64,000 nt of DNA, from positions 3,662,001 to 3,726,000 of the forward strand of contig NC_082689.1 of NCBI RefSeq assembly GCF_949987515.2, read 5' to 3'. The notes beneath the pieces were generated by a model that did not search any database, was not told the origin of the DNA, and saw nothing but the letters and a program-made list of their open reading frames with translations. The translations under genes and the position numbers were made by a program. Position 1 is the first letter of the stretch. Each line of letters begins with the position of its first letter. The DNA is from Delphinus delphis. Taxonomy: Eukaryota; Chordata; Mammalia; Artiodactyla; Delphinidae. Positions 45,371 to 58,649 of the stretch are shown piece after piece.

Positions 45371-48300
45371 TTGGAAGCTGTTCAGCAAAATCCAGTCTTC
45401 TCTTCTTTGGATGCACACCAAAACTCTGCTTTCCAATGACCCTTAAAGTTATGTATGGACATATGGCCAAGTCCTTCCCAATCAAGAACTAGAGCACAAC
45501 TCACTGCCCTTTACCTTAATTCACATTTTCATTTTATTAGTTTCCTCTGAAATAATTATGACCATAGGAGAAACATCTGATTGACTTGGTCAATTTTTAG
45601 GTAAAAATATTTTGACATTCATTTTATTTCTCTTATGAGATGTTGGTTAAGAGAAATCTATGCATCACATGTTTCTGTGAAAAATATGAAAGTGGAAATA
45701 GTTTTTTAAACTTTAATTCTATAGAGAAGAATTAAAACACTTCTTGGAAATTTAGTGTAAACCTAGACAGAGAGTGCAGCACTGAAATATACCAGAAGTA
45801 TGAAGAAAAGAGACAATGTTTAGAAAAAGTTGAAAATAGCTACAATGGCTTCATTTGCTGAACTTCTCTGTGCCTTGGTTTCCCCATCTGTGAAATGGGG
45901 ATAAGTCTATAGTTGAAGAAAATAAGACGCAGTTGAATCAGCTGTCTAAGAAAGTAGGTTCTGGTGCCAGACTGTCTGGAGTCTCTTCACACGACTGCCA
46001 CTTACTCAATGTACGGGCAAGGTATTTAACTTTTCTGGGCCTCTGTTTCCTCATCTGTAAAACAAGGTTAATAGTACCTGTTCTGAGGTAATGTTGTGAG
46101 AATTAAATGAGTTAACATTCTAAGCACCACCTGGCACATAGCTATGATCATGTGTGAACACCTCTACTTCTGAAAAGTTTAAGATATCAAATATCTTATT
46201 TTATTAACACAATATACGTGGACCTCCAATTTTTCACTACTTTTATTATCATAAAATCTCACGTTCTGTCAAACTCGAGTTTTGATACAATTTATTTCAA
46301 TACGTTATCAAAGGAATTCATTCTCCTTTTGTCTACATTTCGAAAATAAAAATTGAGAAACTTACCAACGTAGAAGATGGCAGCCAACTCGAAACAAAGT
46401 GGAAGGGAAGCAGTTCTTCTAAAAAAGGAGATACGCTGAGTAAACAGTCCCCAAAGTGGTCCTGAGTGTGTTCCAGATGAGTCATGATTTATGAACAGGA
46501 AATCTGGGTCGGCTGGGCTTCAGTTAAACAGTGCAGGGAGATGGAAACCAGATGTTTAAACTTCATCTCAGAGGCTCACAGAGCGAGGGCAGCATAAAGA
46601 AGAGGGCGAAGGAGGGAGGAAAGGGAGAGACCAGCAGACGGGAGACCATGGGGAACACATGTGGCAAAGGGAGCACACGGAGAGGAAGGAGCGGGTGGGA
46701 GAGAGGAGGAGAGGGGAGGGAGGAGGGGTGGCCAGGCAGGCAATGATGGAAATGAAACTCCCACCCCCCCAAAGTCAACTCATAAAATGTTTCATCAGCC
46801 GGAAAACCTGGTACTTGTTTAGGATATACGTTTTGTTTTCACCTGTGTTCCCATGGAAACCTGGAAACCAACTGAGAAAGTTTGGACATTTTTGTTAACT
46901 TGGAGTACAGAGATCATATGTGTGTGAGTGTCTGTAAATATACACAATGTATTTCAAAAGTTATTTCAATGAAATACCTCTTCTCTTTCAATTACATCTC
47001 TGAAAGAGCCCAGTTTCCTGAAAACCTAAAAACAAGATTGACTTTTAATGGGAGCAAAGAGAAAAAAGTTTAAGTGTGTATTCTTCTTGATGCCAAACTG
47101 TCTAATACAAAGGAAATAAGAGAGTAGAAGAAATGTCAGCAAACTATAGCCTTTGGGTCAGTTTGGGCCCCTAGACTGTTTCTGTATAGCCCACAGGTTA
47201 AGAATTTAAAAAAAAAAATCTTTAAAGAGTGGTGGAAAAAAATAAAAAGAATATGAAACAAGACTGTGTGTAGCCCACACGGCACACAATATTTGCCATC
47301 TAGTCCTTTACAGAAAAGTTTGCTAACCCCGGATCTAAAACGCAACGTCATTGCAAGTAAAGCCAGGAAATAAGATAACAGGTCAGCCTGATGATAACTG
47401 CCACAAACAAAACAGTCTGAGACATATTTTTATAGCCCTACGCAGTGCTGATTGGGTTAAAGCTCATATGATCCCTTCATGCAAACCCACTGTACCCCAT
47501 CCTCAAAAATGGGCAAAGCTAACAGGCAACACATATGGGCGGAAAGGCAGGGACGGAAAGGCTCTCTGGCTGCATCGCAGGGAAAGCACATGACGCTCTG
47601 GGTCTGCACAGAGTTGTCCAGCTTCCAGTGTCAGAGCTGGCACTCACCTTTCAGACCTCAGAAAGGAGAATGAGCAGTGAGTGTGAAAAGTCACAGAAAA
47701 ATGTGCCCGGGTCTTTGGAGAGACCCAAGGAATAAGGCAAAGAGAAGCAGTTACCAGATTATACCTTTGCTGAGATAAAAGTGGCTCTGATCAAATAATA
47801 ATGAAAATAATAATGTAATAAACAAAAAAATAATAGTTAAGCTAACGGCAACTATAATTTATTGGGTGTTTATAAGGGGCCAGACATTTTGCTAATCACT
47901 TCCCTGGAATTATATTTAATCCTCATCATAAATTTCTGAAGATGAAGAAACAGACTCAGAGTCAAAGTAACATTTCCAAAGTCAAAGCTGTTAAGAGGGA
48001 GAGCCATGGACTGAGAAGAGTCTTAACCACTACCTTATTCCTTCTTAAATGTAGAAAGGCTCAGTGTAAAGTGTTTGAATACAAATATGCAGGGTGCAAA
48101 TGGAACTGAAAAATAAATCTTTATTATCCATATTCTATTTCCCTTTTCTTTTAAAAACCACAATAATAAAACTCTAATCATTGAGAGGTCACAAAATTTC
48201 ATTCTAGATTTTATTTCCCATGGAGTCTGAAATGTGCTGCATTAGGCCAACCTCAGTATTCTGGACTGGAATACCTCTCCTTCCGGGATACTCTGATTTT

Positions 48301-48660
48301 GTCTTTTTTTCCTGCTGGAAAGTCTATTCTTTGGTGCCCAGGTCAGCTGACTATATAATGTATTTTGACTTGACTGCACTTGGAAATGAAATTTAATTAT
48401 CAACAGCATTTTCTTCTGTAACTGTTTCAGAATGTTCCCTTATCAAATAAGTGTGCAGAAGCCCACATGTGCCTCTCAGTAGAGGCCCTGCATGGGAGAG
48501 TCACTCCGTGCTTGAGGAGGGGTGAAGGTGGTCACTCTGTGAGAGCCATGAGTCAGCTTGACACACAGAGCTCAGAGGAGAGTAGTCAGCTGCGACAGTC
48601 AAGATCAGTCTTTCTCTCACTCTGTGGCAGTTACCTTGCATGGTTTTCAACAAGAAGTCC
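45371..48660. other. Intergenic with MIR relics and a MITE
   Basis: MIR-like relics: 45,840-45,925 (GGTTTCCCCATCTGTGAAATG), 45,955-46,155 (GCCTCTGTTTCCTCATCTG) and 47,845-48,010 (GATGAAGAAACAGACTCAGAG). A G-rich stretch lies at 46,660-46,740. The hAT-like MITE is listed separately. No gene supported. Confidence 0.6.
47133..47330. mobile_element. hAT-like MITE relic
   Basis: Begins GTCAGCAAACT (47135-47145) and ends AGTTTGCTAACCCC (47317-47330), forming inverted ends. The body includes TTTCTGTATAGCCCACAGG and TTTACAGAAAAGTTTGC, text of a common Charlie-type non-autonomous DNA transposon. Exact family not certain. Confidence 0.65.
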
Positions 48661-49459
48661 CCTGATTCTCATCTCTATTCTTATGTTGGTCATGTATCTG
48701 TATCTGATGCCTCCAAGGTTTCTTTCTTTATTTTCATTTTTAGGTGGTTAGAATATGATGTGTCTATGTGTGTTTTCTCTTTGTCACTGTGGGATCCTTT
48801 CAGTTTCTTGGATCTGTGGTCTAATATCTTTCTTTCACTGTTTCAATAAGTCTTTATCCATTATTCCATCAAATATTTCTTCTGATTCTCTCTCTCCCTC
48901 TCTCTTCTTTCTGGGATGCCAATTACACTTATGTTAGACTTTTCGATATTGCCCCAAAGCTTTTGGGTTCTCTGTTCTCTCTATTTTTTCCATTATTTTT
49001 CTATTTGTGTTTTAATTTGGTAATTTACTATTGAGCTTCCATTATGTTCAGTGATTCATTGGCTGTGGGTATTTTATTTTATTTATTTATTTTTAACATC
49101 TTTATTGGAGTATAATTGCTTTACATGGTTGTGTTAGATGCTGCTATACAACAAAGTGAGTCAGCTATACATATACATACATATATCCCCATATCCCCTC
49201 CCTCTTGGGTCTCCGTCCCACCTTCCCTATCCCACCCCTCTAGGTGGTCACAAAACCCCAAATTGATATCCCTGTACTGTGCGGTTGGTTCCCACTAGCT
49301 ATCTATTTTACATTTGGTAGTGTATATATGTCAATGCCACTCTGTCACTTTGTCCCAGGTTACCCTTCCCCCTCCCTGTGTCCTCAAGTCCATTCTCTAC
49401 ATCTGTATCTTTATTCCTGTTCTGTCCCTAGGTTCATCATAACCTTTTTTAATTGTTTT

Positions 49460-52400
49460 TTTAGATTCCATATATATGTGTTAGCATACAGTATTTGTTT
49501 TTCTCTTTCTGACTTACTTCATTCTGTATGACAGACTCTAGGTCCATCCACCTCACTGCAAATAACTCAATTTCGTTCCTTTTTATGGCTGAGTAGTATT
49601 CCATTGTATATATGTGCCACATCTTTATCCATTCATCTGTTGATGGACACTTAGGTTGCCTCCATGTCCTGGCTATAGTAAATGGCACTGCAATGAACAC
49701 TGTGGTATATGACTCTTTTTGAATTATGGTTTTCTCAGGGTATATGCCCAGTAGTGGGATTGCTAGGTCATATGGTAGTTCTATTTTTAGTTTTTTAAGG
49801 AACCTCCATACTGTTCTCCATAGTGGCTGTATCAATTTACATTCCCACCAACAGTGCAAGAGGGTTCCCTTTTCTCCACACCCTCACCAGCATTTACTGT
49901 CTACAGATTTTTTTGATGGCCATTCTGACTGGTGTGAGGTGATGCCTCATTGTAGTTTTGATTTGCATTTCTCTAATGATTAGTGATGTTGAGCATCCTT
50001 TCATGTGTTTGTTGGCAATCTGTATATCTTCTCTGGAGAAATGTCTATTTAGGTCTCTTCCCTTTTTTTGATTGTTTGATTTTTGATATTGAGCTACTTG
50101 TATATTTTGGAGATTAAATCCTTTGTCAGTTGCTTCATTGACAAATATTTTCTCCTATTCTGAGGGTTGTCTTTTCATCTTGTTTATGGTTTCCTTTGCT
50201 GTGCAAAAGCTTTTAAGTTTCATTAGGCCCCATTTGTTTATTTTTGTTTTTATTTCCATTTCTCTAGGAAGTGGGTCAAAAAGGATCTTTCTGTCATTTA
50301 TGTCATAGAGTGTTCTGCCTATGTTTTCCTCTAAGAGTTTTATAGTGTCTGACCTTACATTTAGGTCTTTAATCCATTTTGAGTTTATGTTTGTGTATGG
50401 TGTTAGGGAGTGTTCCAATGTCACTCTTTTACATGTAGTTTTCCAGTTTTCCCAGCACCACTATTGAAGAGGCTGTCTTTTATCTATTGTATATTCTTGC
50501 CTTCTTTATCAAGATAGGGTGACCATATGTGCATGGGTTTATCTCTGGACTTTCTATTTGTTCCATTGATCTATATTTCTGTTTTTGTGCCAGTACCATG
50601 CCATACTGTCTTGATTACTGTAGCTTTGTAGTATAGTCTTAAGTCAGGGAGCCTGATTCCTCCAGCTCTGTTTTTCTTTCTCAAGACTGTTTTGGCTATT
50701 CAAGACCTTTTCTGTTTCCATACAAACTGTGAAATTTTTTGTTCTAGTTCTGTGAAAAATGCCATTGGTAGTTTGAAAGGGATTGCATTTAATCTGTAGA
50801 TTGCTTTGGGGAGTATAGTCATTTTCACAATGCTGATTCTTCCAATCCAAAAACATGGTATATCTCTCCATCTGTTTGTATCTTCTTTAATTTCTTTCAT
50901 TAGTGTCTTATAATTTTCTGCATTCACATCTTTTGTCTCTTTAGGTAGATGTATTCCTAGTTATTTTATTCTTTTTGTTGCAATGGAAAATGGGATGTTT
51001 CCTTAATTTTTCTTTCAGATTTCTCATCATAGGAATGCAAGAGATTTCTGTGCATTAAGTTTGTATCCTGCTACTTTACCAAATTCTTTGATTAGCTCTA
51101 GTAGTTTTTTGGTAGCATCTTTAGGAGTCTCTGTATAGTATGTCACCTCCAAACAGTGACAGCTTTACTTCTTCTTTTCTGATTTGGATTCCTTTTATTT
51201 ATTTTTCTTCTCTGATTGCTGTGGCTAAAACTTCCAAAACTATGTTGAATAATAGTGGTGAGAGTGGACAACCTTGTGTTGTTCCTGATCATAGAGGAAA
51301 TGGTTTCAGTTTTTCACCGCTGAGAACAATGCTGGCTGTGGTTTGTCATATATGGCCTTTATTATGTTGAGGTAATTCCCTCTATGCCTACTTTCTGGAG
51401 AGTTTTTTTTTTTTTTATCATAAATGGGTGTTGAATTTTGTTGAAAGCTTTTTCTGCATCTATTGAGATGATCGTATGGTTTTTCTCCTTCAATTTGTTA
51501 ACATGGTGTATCACATTGATTGATTTGCATATATTGAATAATTCTTGCATTCCTGGGTTAAACCCCATTTGATCATGGTTTATGATCATTTTAATGTGCT
51601 GTTGGATTCTGTTTGCTAGTATCTGGTTGAGGATTTTTGCATCTATGCTCATCTATGTAGTTTACTTTTTTTGAGACATCTTTGTCTGCTGTCAGGGTGA
51701 TGGTGGCCTCGTAGAATGAGTTTGGGAGTGTTCCTCCCTCTGCTATATTTTGGAAGAGTTTGAGAAGGATAGATATTAGCTCTTCCTTAAATGTTTGAGA
51801 GAATTCGCCTGTGAAGCCATCTGGTCCTGGACTTTTGTATGTTAGAAGAGTTTTAATCACAATTTCAATTTCAGTGCTTGTGATTGGTCTGTTTATATTT
51901 TCTATTTCTTCCTGGTTCAGTCTCAGAAGGTCTTGCTTTTCTAAGAATTTGTCCATTTCTTCCAGGTTGTCCATTTTATTGGCATGTAGTTGCTTGTAGT
52001 AATCTCTCATTATCCTTTGTATTTCTGCAGTGTCAGTTGTTACTTCTCCTTTTTCAATTCTAATTCTGTTGATTTCAGTCTTCTCCCTTTTTTTCTTGAT
52101 GAGTCTGGCTAATGGTTTATCAATTTTGTTTATCTTCTCAAAAACCAGCTTTTAGTTTTATTGATGTTTGTTATTGCTCCCTTCATTTCTTTTTCATTTA
52201 TTTCTGCTCTGATGTTTATGATTTCTTTCCTTCTGCTAACTTTGGAGATTTTTGTTCTTCTTTCTCTAATTGCTTTAGGTGTAAGGTTAGGTTGTTTACT
52301 TGGGATTTTTCTTGTTTCTTGAGGTAGGATTGTATTGCTATAAATTTCCCTCTTAGAACTCCTTTTGCTGCATCCCATAGGTTTTGGGCTGTCCTGTTTT

Positions 52401-53210
52401 CATTGTCATTTGTTCCTAGGTATTTTTTGATTTCCTCTTTGATTTCTTTAGTGATCTCTTGGTTATTTAGTAACGTATTGTTTAGCTTCCATGTTTTTGT
52501 ATTTTCTACAGTTTTTTCCTGTAATTGATATCTAGTCTCATAGTGTTGTAGTCAGAAAAGATACTTGATATGATTTCAATTTTCTTAAATTTACCAATGC
52601 TTGATTTGTGATCCAAGATATGATCTATCCTGGAGAATGTTCCATTAGCACTTGAGAAGCAAGTGTATTCCGTTGTTTTTGGATGAAATGTCCTATAAAT
52701 ATCATAAGTCCATCTTGTTTAATGTATCATTTAAAGCTTGTGTTTCCTTATTTATTTTCATTTTGGTTGATCTGTCCATTGGTGAAAGTCTGGTGTTAAA
52801 GTCCCCTACTATGATTGTGTTACTGTCGATTTCCCCTTTTATGGCTGTTAGCATTTGCCTTATGTGTTGAGGTGCTCCTATGTTGGATGCATAAATATTT
52901 ACAATTGTTATGTCTTCTTAGATTGATCCCTTGATCACTATGTAGTGTACTTCTTTGTCTCTTGTAATAGTCTTTATTTTAAAGTCTATTTTGTCTGATA
53001 TGAGAATTGCTATTCCAGGTTTCTTTTGATTTCCATTTGCATGGCATTTTTTTTTCCATCCCCTCACTTTCAGTCTGTATGTGCCCCTAGGTCTGAAGTG
53101 GGTCTCTTGTAGATGGCTTATATATGGGTCTTGTTTTTGTATCCATTCAGCCAGTCTATGTCTTTTGGTTGGAGCATTTAATCTATTCACATTTAAGGTA
53201 ATTATGATAT
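49460..53210 (-). pseudogene. L1 ORF2 remnant
   Basis: On the minus strand: endonuclease start with NAPTKRHRLAEWIQKQDPYI (about 53,150), middle domain text [20 protein letters not shown] (about 51,910), RT text [15 protein letters not shown] (about 51,440; the D of the usual FDKIQ is N here) and C-terminal [20 protein letters not shown] (about 49,560). At least eight broken frames. Same subfamily group as the copy at 21.8-27.5 kb. Confidence 0.9.
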
Positions 53211-53229
53211 GTATGTTACTATTACCTTT

Positions 53230-54151
53230 TCTTAATTGTTTTGTGTTTGTTATTGTAGGTCTTTTCCTTCTCTTGTGTTTCCTGCCTAGAGAAGTTCCTT
53301 TAGCATGTGTTGTAAAGCTGGTTTGGTGGTGTTGAATTCTCTTTTCTTTTGCTTGTCTGTAAAGGTTTTAATTCCTCCTCTGAATCTGAATGTGATCCTG
53401 CTGGATTGAGTATTCTTGGTTGTAGAATTTTCCCTTCCATCACTTTAAATATGTCCTGCCACTCCCTTCTGGCTTGCAGAGTTTCTACTGAAAAATCAAC
53501 TGTTAACCTTATGGGGATTCCCTTGTATATTATTTGTTGCTTTTCCCTTGCGGCTTTTAATATTTTTTCTTTGTATTTAATTTTTGATATTTGATTAATA
53601 TGTGTCTTGACCTTTTTCTCCTTGGATTTATCCTGTTTGGGATTCTCTGTGCTTCCTGGACTTGATTGACTATTTCCTTTCCCATATTAGGGAAGTTTTC
53701 AACTATAATCTCTTCAAACATTTTCTCAGTCCCTTTTTTTTTTTGTCTTCTTCTTCTGGGACCCCTATAATTCGAATGTTGGTGGGTTTAATGTTGTCCC
53801 AGAGGTCTCTGAGACTGTCCTCAATTCTTTTCATTCTTTTTTCTTTTTTTGCTCTGTGGTACTTATTTCCACTATTTTATCTTCCAGCTCACTTATCCGT
53901 TCTTCTACCTCAGTTATTATGCTATTGATTCCTTCTAGAGAAATTTTAATTTCATTTCTTGTGTTGCTCATCATTGTTTGTTTGCTCTTTAGTTCTTCTA
54001 GGTCCTTGTTAAACGTTTCTTGCATTTTCTCCATTCTATTTCCAAGATTTTGGATCATCTTTACTCTCATTGCTCTGAATTCTTTTTCAGGTAGACTGCC
54101 TATTTCCTCTTCATTTGTTTGGTCTGGTGGGTTTTTACTTTGCTCCTTCAT
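53230..54151 (-). pseudogene. L1 ORF1 remnant
   Basis: Minus-strand text EERISELEDKIVEISTTEQ (coiled coil, about 53,860-53,910) and NQRNRM-like preceding heptads mark the ORF1p N-terminal half. The rest is broken. The long plus-strand frame at 53,856-54,398 is its antisense shadow. Confidence 0.85.
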
Positions 54152-54902
54152 CTGCTACGTATTTCTCTGTCTTCTCATTTTGCTTAACTTACTGTGTTTG
54201 GGGTGTCCTTTTCACAGGCTGCAGGTTCATACTTCCCATTGTTTTTGGTGTCTGCTCCCAATGGCTAAGTTTGGTTCAGTGGGTTGTGTAGGCTTCCTGG
54301 TGGATGAAACTGGTGCCTGTGCTCTGGTGGATGAGGCTCAATCTTGTCTTTCTGGTGGGCAGGATTGCATCTGGTGGTGTGTTTTGGGGTATCTTTGAAC
54401 TTAGTATGATTTTAGGCAGCCTCTCTGCTAATAGGTGGGGTTGTGTTCCTGTCTTGCTAGTTGTTTGGCATGGGGTGTCCAGCACTGGAGCTTGCTGGTC
54501 ATTGTGTGGAGCTGGACCTTAGCATTGAGACAGAGTTCTCTGGGAGAGCTCTCGTCAATTGATATTATGTGGGGTTAGGAGGTCTCTGGTGGTCCAATGT
54601 CCTGAATTCGGCTCTCCCACCTCAGAGGCTCAGATCTGACACCTGGTCAGAGCACCAAGACCCTGTCAGCCAGGGAGCTTCTTGCCTTTTGGGAAGTCTG
54701 AGTTCTTCTGCCAGCATTCAGTAGGTGTTCTGTAGGAGTTGTTCCACATGTAGGTGTTTTTTTGATGTATTTGTGGGGAGGAAGCTGATCGCCATGTCTT
54801 ACTCCTCCGCCATCTTGAAGGTCTTCCTCCATTGGTTGTGTTGAGTCTAGTGAAGAGCCTGTGGAAACTTTCTTCAATTATATTTTTGTTTCCAGCATTT
54901 TC

Positions 54903-55128
54903 TTTTTTAAAAAAAATGGAAGATGAGTTGGTTTACAATATTTTGTTAGTTTCAAGTGTACAGCATAGTGATTCAGTTTTTTTTTCAGATTATATTCCAT
55001 TATAGGTTATTACAAGATTTTGAATATAATTCCCTGTGCTATACAGTAAATCCTTGTTGCTTATCTATTTGATGTATACTAGTTTGTATCTGTTAATCCC
55101 GTACTCCTAATCTGTCCCTCCCTCCCTC
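54903..55128 (-). mobile_element. L1 3' tip nested in the ancient L1, minus strand
   Basis: T-rich start then reverse L1 3' UTR (GTTTACAATATTTTGTTAG, AATTCCCTGTGCTATACAG). A perfect 12-bp duplication, TCCAGCATTTTC, lies at 54891-54902 and 55129-55140. Confidence 0.94.
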
Positions 55129-56510
55129 TCCAGCATTTTCACTTGACTCTTTATAGTTTCTATCTCTCTGTTGAAATTGCTCATCTGCTCATGCATACTG
55201 CCTACTTTTTCCACTAGAGCCTTTCATATGTTAATCATAGTTATTTTAAATTCTCTGATAGTTTTAACATCTGGGTTATCTCTGAATCTGGTTCTATTGA
55301 TTATTTTGTCTCTTGGTGGTGGGTTGTTTATGTCTTGCTTTTTTATCTATATCTCATAATTTTTGATCAAATGCCAGATATCATGTATAAAACAGAAAAG
55401 TGTGGAGTCAATACTATTTATTCCTGGAAATGGGCATACCTTTTCTTTAGATAGGCTACTAGTTTGGGAGTTGAGTCTGTCTAGCCAAGAGTTGAACTAC
55501 AGTTTGACTTTGCTGTTGCTAGGGTTACCTTCAGTGAGCCTCCTGCTTCAAATTCCTCTAATATTCCTTTGTGCTTAGAGGTGGGGCTCAAGGGTGTTTC
55601 TCAACATCTCTGCTCTGCTTTCAGCCTTCTCTGTGAGACTGATTCTTGGACAGGCTCTCTGTCCATGGCCTTGCCCTTCTCTAAGCTGTAGACTGCAATT
55701 TCTCATTTCTTGGTGGTTTCTAGCTTGGTGGGGGAGATGATGGGAGTTCTTTGTTGTCCTGGTCCAGGCTTAGTCTTAAGCAGACCCTGTGTGTAATTGG
55801 GGTGGGTATTTCTCAGTGGTCCTTCTTCTCCCCCTCATGGCAGCCAAATTTTTTAGTATCCTGTCCCTTTCTCCAATAGCAGGAGACATCTAATGACATT
55901 GGTATAGAATTCTGAGCCAGGACTCTTTCTGTACCTTCCCCATGGACAGAGGGATTTCTTCTTACTCTTCCAAGAGGTACAATGGGTCTTTACCCTGAGG
56001 GTGACAGTGGTTTCTGCCCTTTCCACAGTGGTTTAAAATTTTTGCACCATGTTCTAGTCCTTCCTTCAGTTCTGAATCAGCCCAGGGTGGTTGATATAAT
56101 GCACCCCCACCCCCAGTTTCAGTAATGAACACCAGGTGGAGGTCCATGGATAAGAGCACTGATGGTGACAACCTCCCTTTTTATCTGGAAATCTCAGGAG
56201 CTCCTAACTGTCACACCCCACACTTTGCTTTAGAAAAGTGTTACAAAATTTATCTGAATACCTCTTATCTGTTTGCATTGTACCTGGAATGTCTTCCTCC
56301 TGTGTTTGCATTCTGCTTCTTTTATGGGGGGGGACCAATTTTTCCTTGGATTTTAGGCCACTTGATTTCCCTGTAACCTCAGCCCTCTGATTGGTTGAAG
56401 GATGTTTATGACTTTGTAATTTATCTGGCTTTTCTTGTTGTTAGGGTGGGATTGGTGCTCTTTCCTACTTTCTCCATCCTAAGCTGAAGCAGCATCTCAT
56501 TTCTCTCAGA

Positions 56511-56750
56511 ATTTAAATTGAGAAATTTTGGTAATTCACAAGTTAACCTTGAGAAGGGAACACACCCAAAAGAGAAGCGGAAACGGAGGAGTGGAGTAGA
56601 CTTCTGCTACTGAGAGGCCAAAGAAGCAGCTTGATCAAGTCCCTGGAATTGCCCCAAATCCAACAAAGTCCTGAATCTTGTCTTGGTCAAATCTATGAGT
56701 CCTGCCTGCACTTCAGGGATCTGGATTCCTATGAGATGTTTGTATTCTTT
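56511..56750. other. Short intergenic gap
   Basis: Nothing recognised. Confidence 0.5.
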
Positions 56751-56959
56751 TTCTTTTTTTTTTTTTTGCGATATGTGGGCCTCTCACTGTTGTGGCCTCT
56801 CCCACTGCAGAGCACAGGCTCCGGACGTGCAGGCTCAGCGGCCATGGCCCACAGGCCCAGCCGCTCCACAGCATGTGGGATCTTCCCGGACCGAGGCACG
56901 AACCTGCGTCCCCTGCATCGGCAGGCAGAGTCTCAACCACTGCGCCACCAGGCAAGCCC
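56751..56959 (-). mobile_element. Whale-type CHR SINE, minus strand
   Basis: T-run, GCGATATGTGGGCCTCTCAC, head GCGCCACCAGGCAAGCCC. Flanks 56734-56750 and 56960-56976 match at 15 of 17 positions. Confidence 0.95.
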
Positions 56960-57004
56960 AGATATTTGTTTTCTTTATGGCTGTGTTTGTATTGTTGTCC
57001 ATTT

Positions 57005-57160
57005 ATTCACTCATTAAAAGGTAGATATTTATTGAGGACGTCTTAGTCCAGATTCTCTACTGGGTGCTGAGAATTTACCAGAGAACAAACAGATGTAATT
57101 CTTGCCCTCATGGAACTTATAGTCTGACTGGGCAGACAGATATTAAAACAAGTAAACAAT
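57005..57160 (+). repeat. L2-like relic
   Basis: ACTGGGTGCTGAGAATTTACC, CTTGCCCTCATGGAACTTATA and CTGGGCAGACAGATATTAA follow the L2 3' consensus as I know it. Confidence 0.7.
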
Positions 57161-58649
57161 TAAATATCTAATGAGCTGTATAAAGAAAGAGTGTTGGGTG
57201 GTATGGGAGTTCTAAGGTAGGGTCTTGAGCTAGTATGGACATCTCCCTTAGGATCTGCAGGCTGTGGAGACTGAAAATGTACCTCTTAGATCTCCAAAGA
57301 TGGGGACCTTAGTGAACTGATGCCCTAGCTGTTGCACTCTGAAATCTACACCATGTTCCTACTGAAACCATGCTTCTCTATAAGTGGGCAGAGCAGGAAC
57401 TCTAAGGCATGCTGTTCCAGGGGAGATTGACTCTTCTGAAAGCTGATTTTGGCCCAGGAACTCCCCATTGGCCTTACCAAACTTTCTTGAGCTGCACTGT
57501 AGTCTCTGACTATTCCACTGACCTCCATTCCTGCCCTCTTTCCTTGACAAAACATCAAACATTCCTCGTGGTCTGACGGCTCCCCAGCCTCCTCTTGTCC
57601 CCTCCCCATTTTCCCTTGCAAACATTTCTCTAGTAAGTGTTTTTCACAAAGGTATGCACTGCTCCACACATTAATATATGATTATCCCTGTAGACATAAC
57701 TGAAACTGCAGATCTAGAAAGCTTTTGGCATTTAAATTGTGGTTGGATTTGTAAATCCTATCATCCATATCCCTGTGTGTGGGCTCCTTTGTCTTTGAGA
57801 GGAGACATGAGTGATTTCCAAACTGAGGTCAATGAACTTGGAACACTTTTCTTGGGATCTCCCACAAACCAGCCTGTTTCTGAGAAGTCCTACCATCGAG
57901 AAGTGGCTGGGTTTCTGCCTGGGCTGTGGTCACAGAGGCCTCCAGCTCTATTCAATTTACTCCCCAGGGCAAGTGTCAGAGACTCATCCACTGCCTTACC
58001 ACCTCCATCACCGCTTACCATCGAGTCAGATCCTTTTGGGAGAAAAATGACATTATATTTTACACTGAACCTTTGTTAATAAAAGGAAATTGAAGTAACT
58101 CTGAAGCTAAGGCAGGACCCTTTTCGCATGCACACTTAGGGCAAGATTTTTGTTGTTTGGTTCAAGTTGTTTCAAAGTTACAGTAATTTCATTGTGATTT
58201 TGTCTGTACGATATTAGGAGATGTAGACACGTTTGTCTAGGTCTCTAGAATTTTTCTTGCCGAGGAACCTCTTTTGTTCTGGACTTTTCTAGTCTTCATA
58301 ATTAACCTGACCCATCTCCTTGATGTTCATCCTTCTGCCTGCTCTCTCCTGCAGGACCCTATGTCCTGCCCCAAGCCAATGAGAGCCTCTGGGCTTTGCC
58401 ACCAGGATGATAGACATTAGAATTGTTGCTTTACAAAGTTCTTAATTCACTTTACGCTTTGATTACATGTAGACAGAACAATCAGTGGTCATTCTCTAAA
58501 CATTCTGATTTTCCATTTGAAGATAATTATTATTCTGTGAAGATGGTAACACCCTAAATTATTTCAACCAATTAGAACATCAATCTTATTAATTATTATC
58601 TCTTTGGAAGAAAAAGAAATAAAAACAAGATTAATATCAGGAACTTCTT
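57161..58649. other. Intergenic, nothing recognised
   Basis: No gene or repeat recognised. The 133-codon plus frame at 57,678-58,079 has no recognisable domain. Confidence 0.5.

Larger units (their letters stand above)
49068..54829 (-). mobile_element. Near-full-length L1 element, minus strand, decayed
   Basis: About 5.76 kb: 3' UTR 49,095-49,460; ORF2 about 49,460-53,210; ORF1 about 53,230-54,151; 5' UTR to 54,829, whose reverse strand begins with CTTCAAGATGGCGGAGGAGT, the typical L1 5' end. Flanks CATTGGCTGTG (49057-49067) and CATTGGTTGTG (54830-54840) are an 11-bp duplication with one mismatch. Both ORFs are broken by stops, frameshifts and small deletions. Confidence 0.95.
48661..56510 (-). 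mobile_element. Ancient L1M 5' half, minus strand, split by two younger L1 insertions
   Basis: 48,661-49,067, 54,830-54,902 and 55,129 to about 56,510 read as the ORF1 / 5' region of an old L1 in reverse (GGGATGCCAATTACACTTATG; TCTATCTCTCTGTTGAAATTG; TTAAATTCTCTGATAG). The pieces are separated by the L1s at 49,068-54,829 and 54,903-55,128. The outer limits are approximate. Confidence 0.65.

Noticed and set aside
46563..46778. Pro/Leu/Ser-rich minus-strand frame
   Set aside because: Translation of the purine-rich tract; low complexity only.
53856..54398. 180-codon plus-strand open frame
   Set aside because: It is the antisense of the L1 ORF1 region of the minus-strand element; Leu/Ile/Ser-rich shadow coding.
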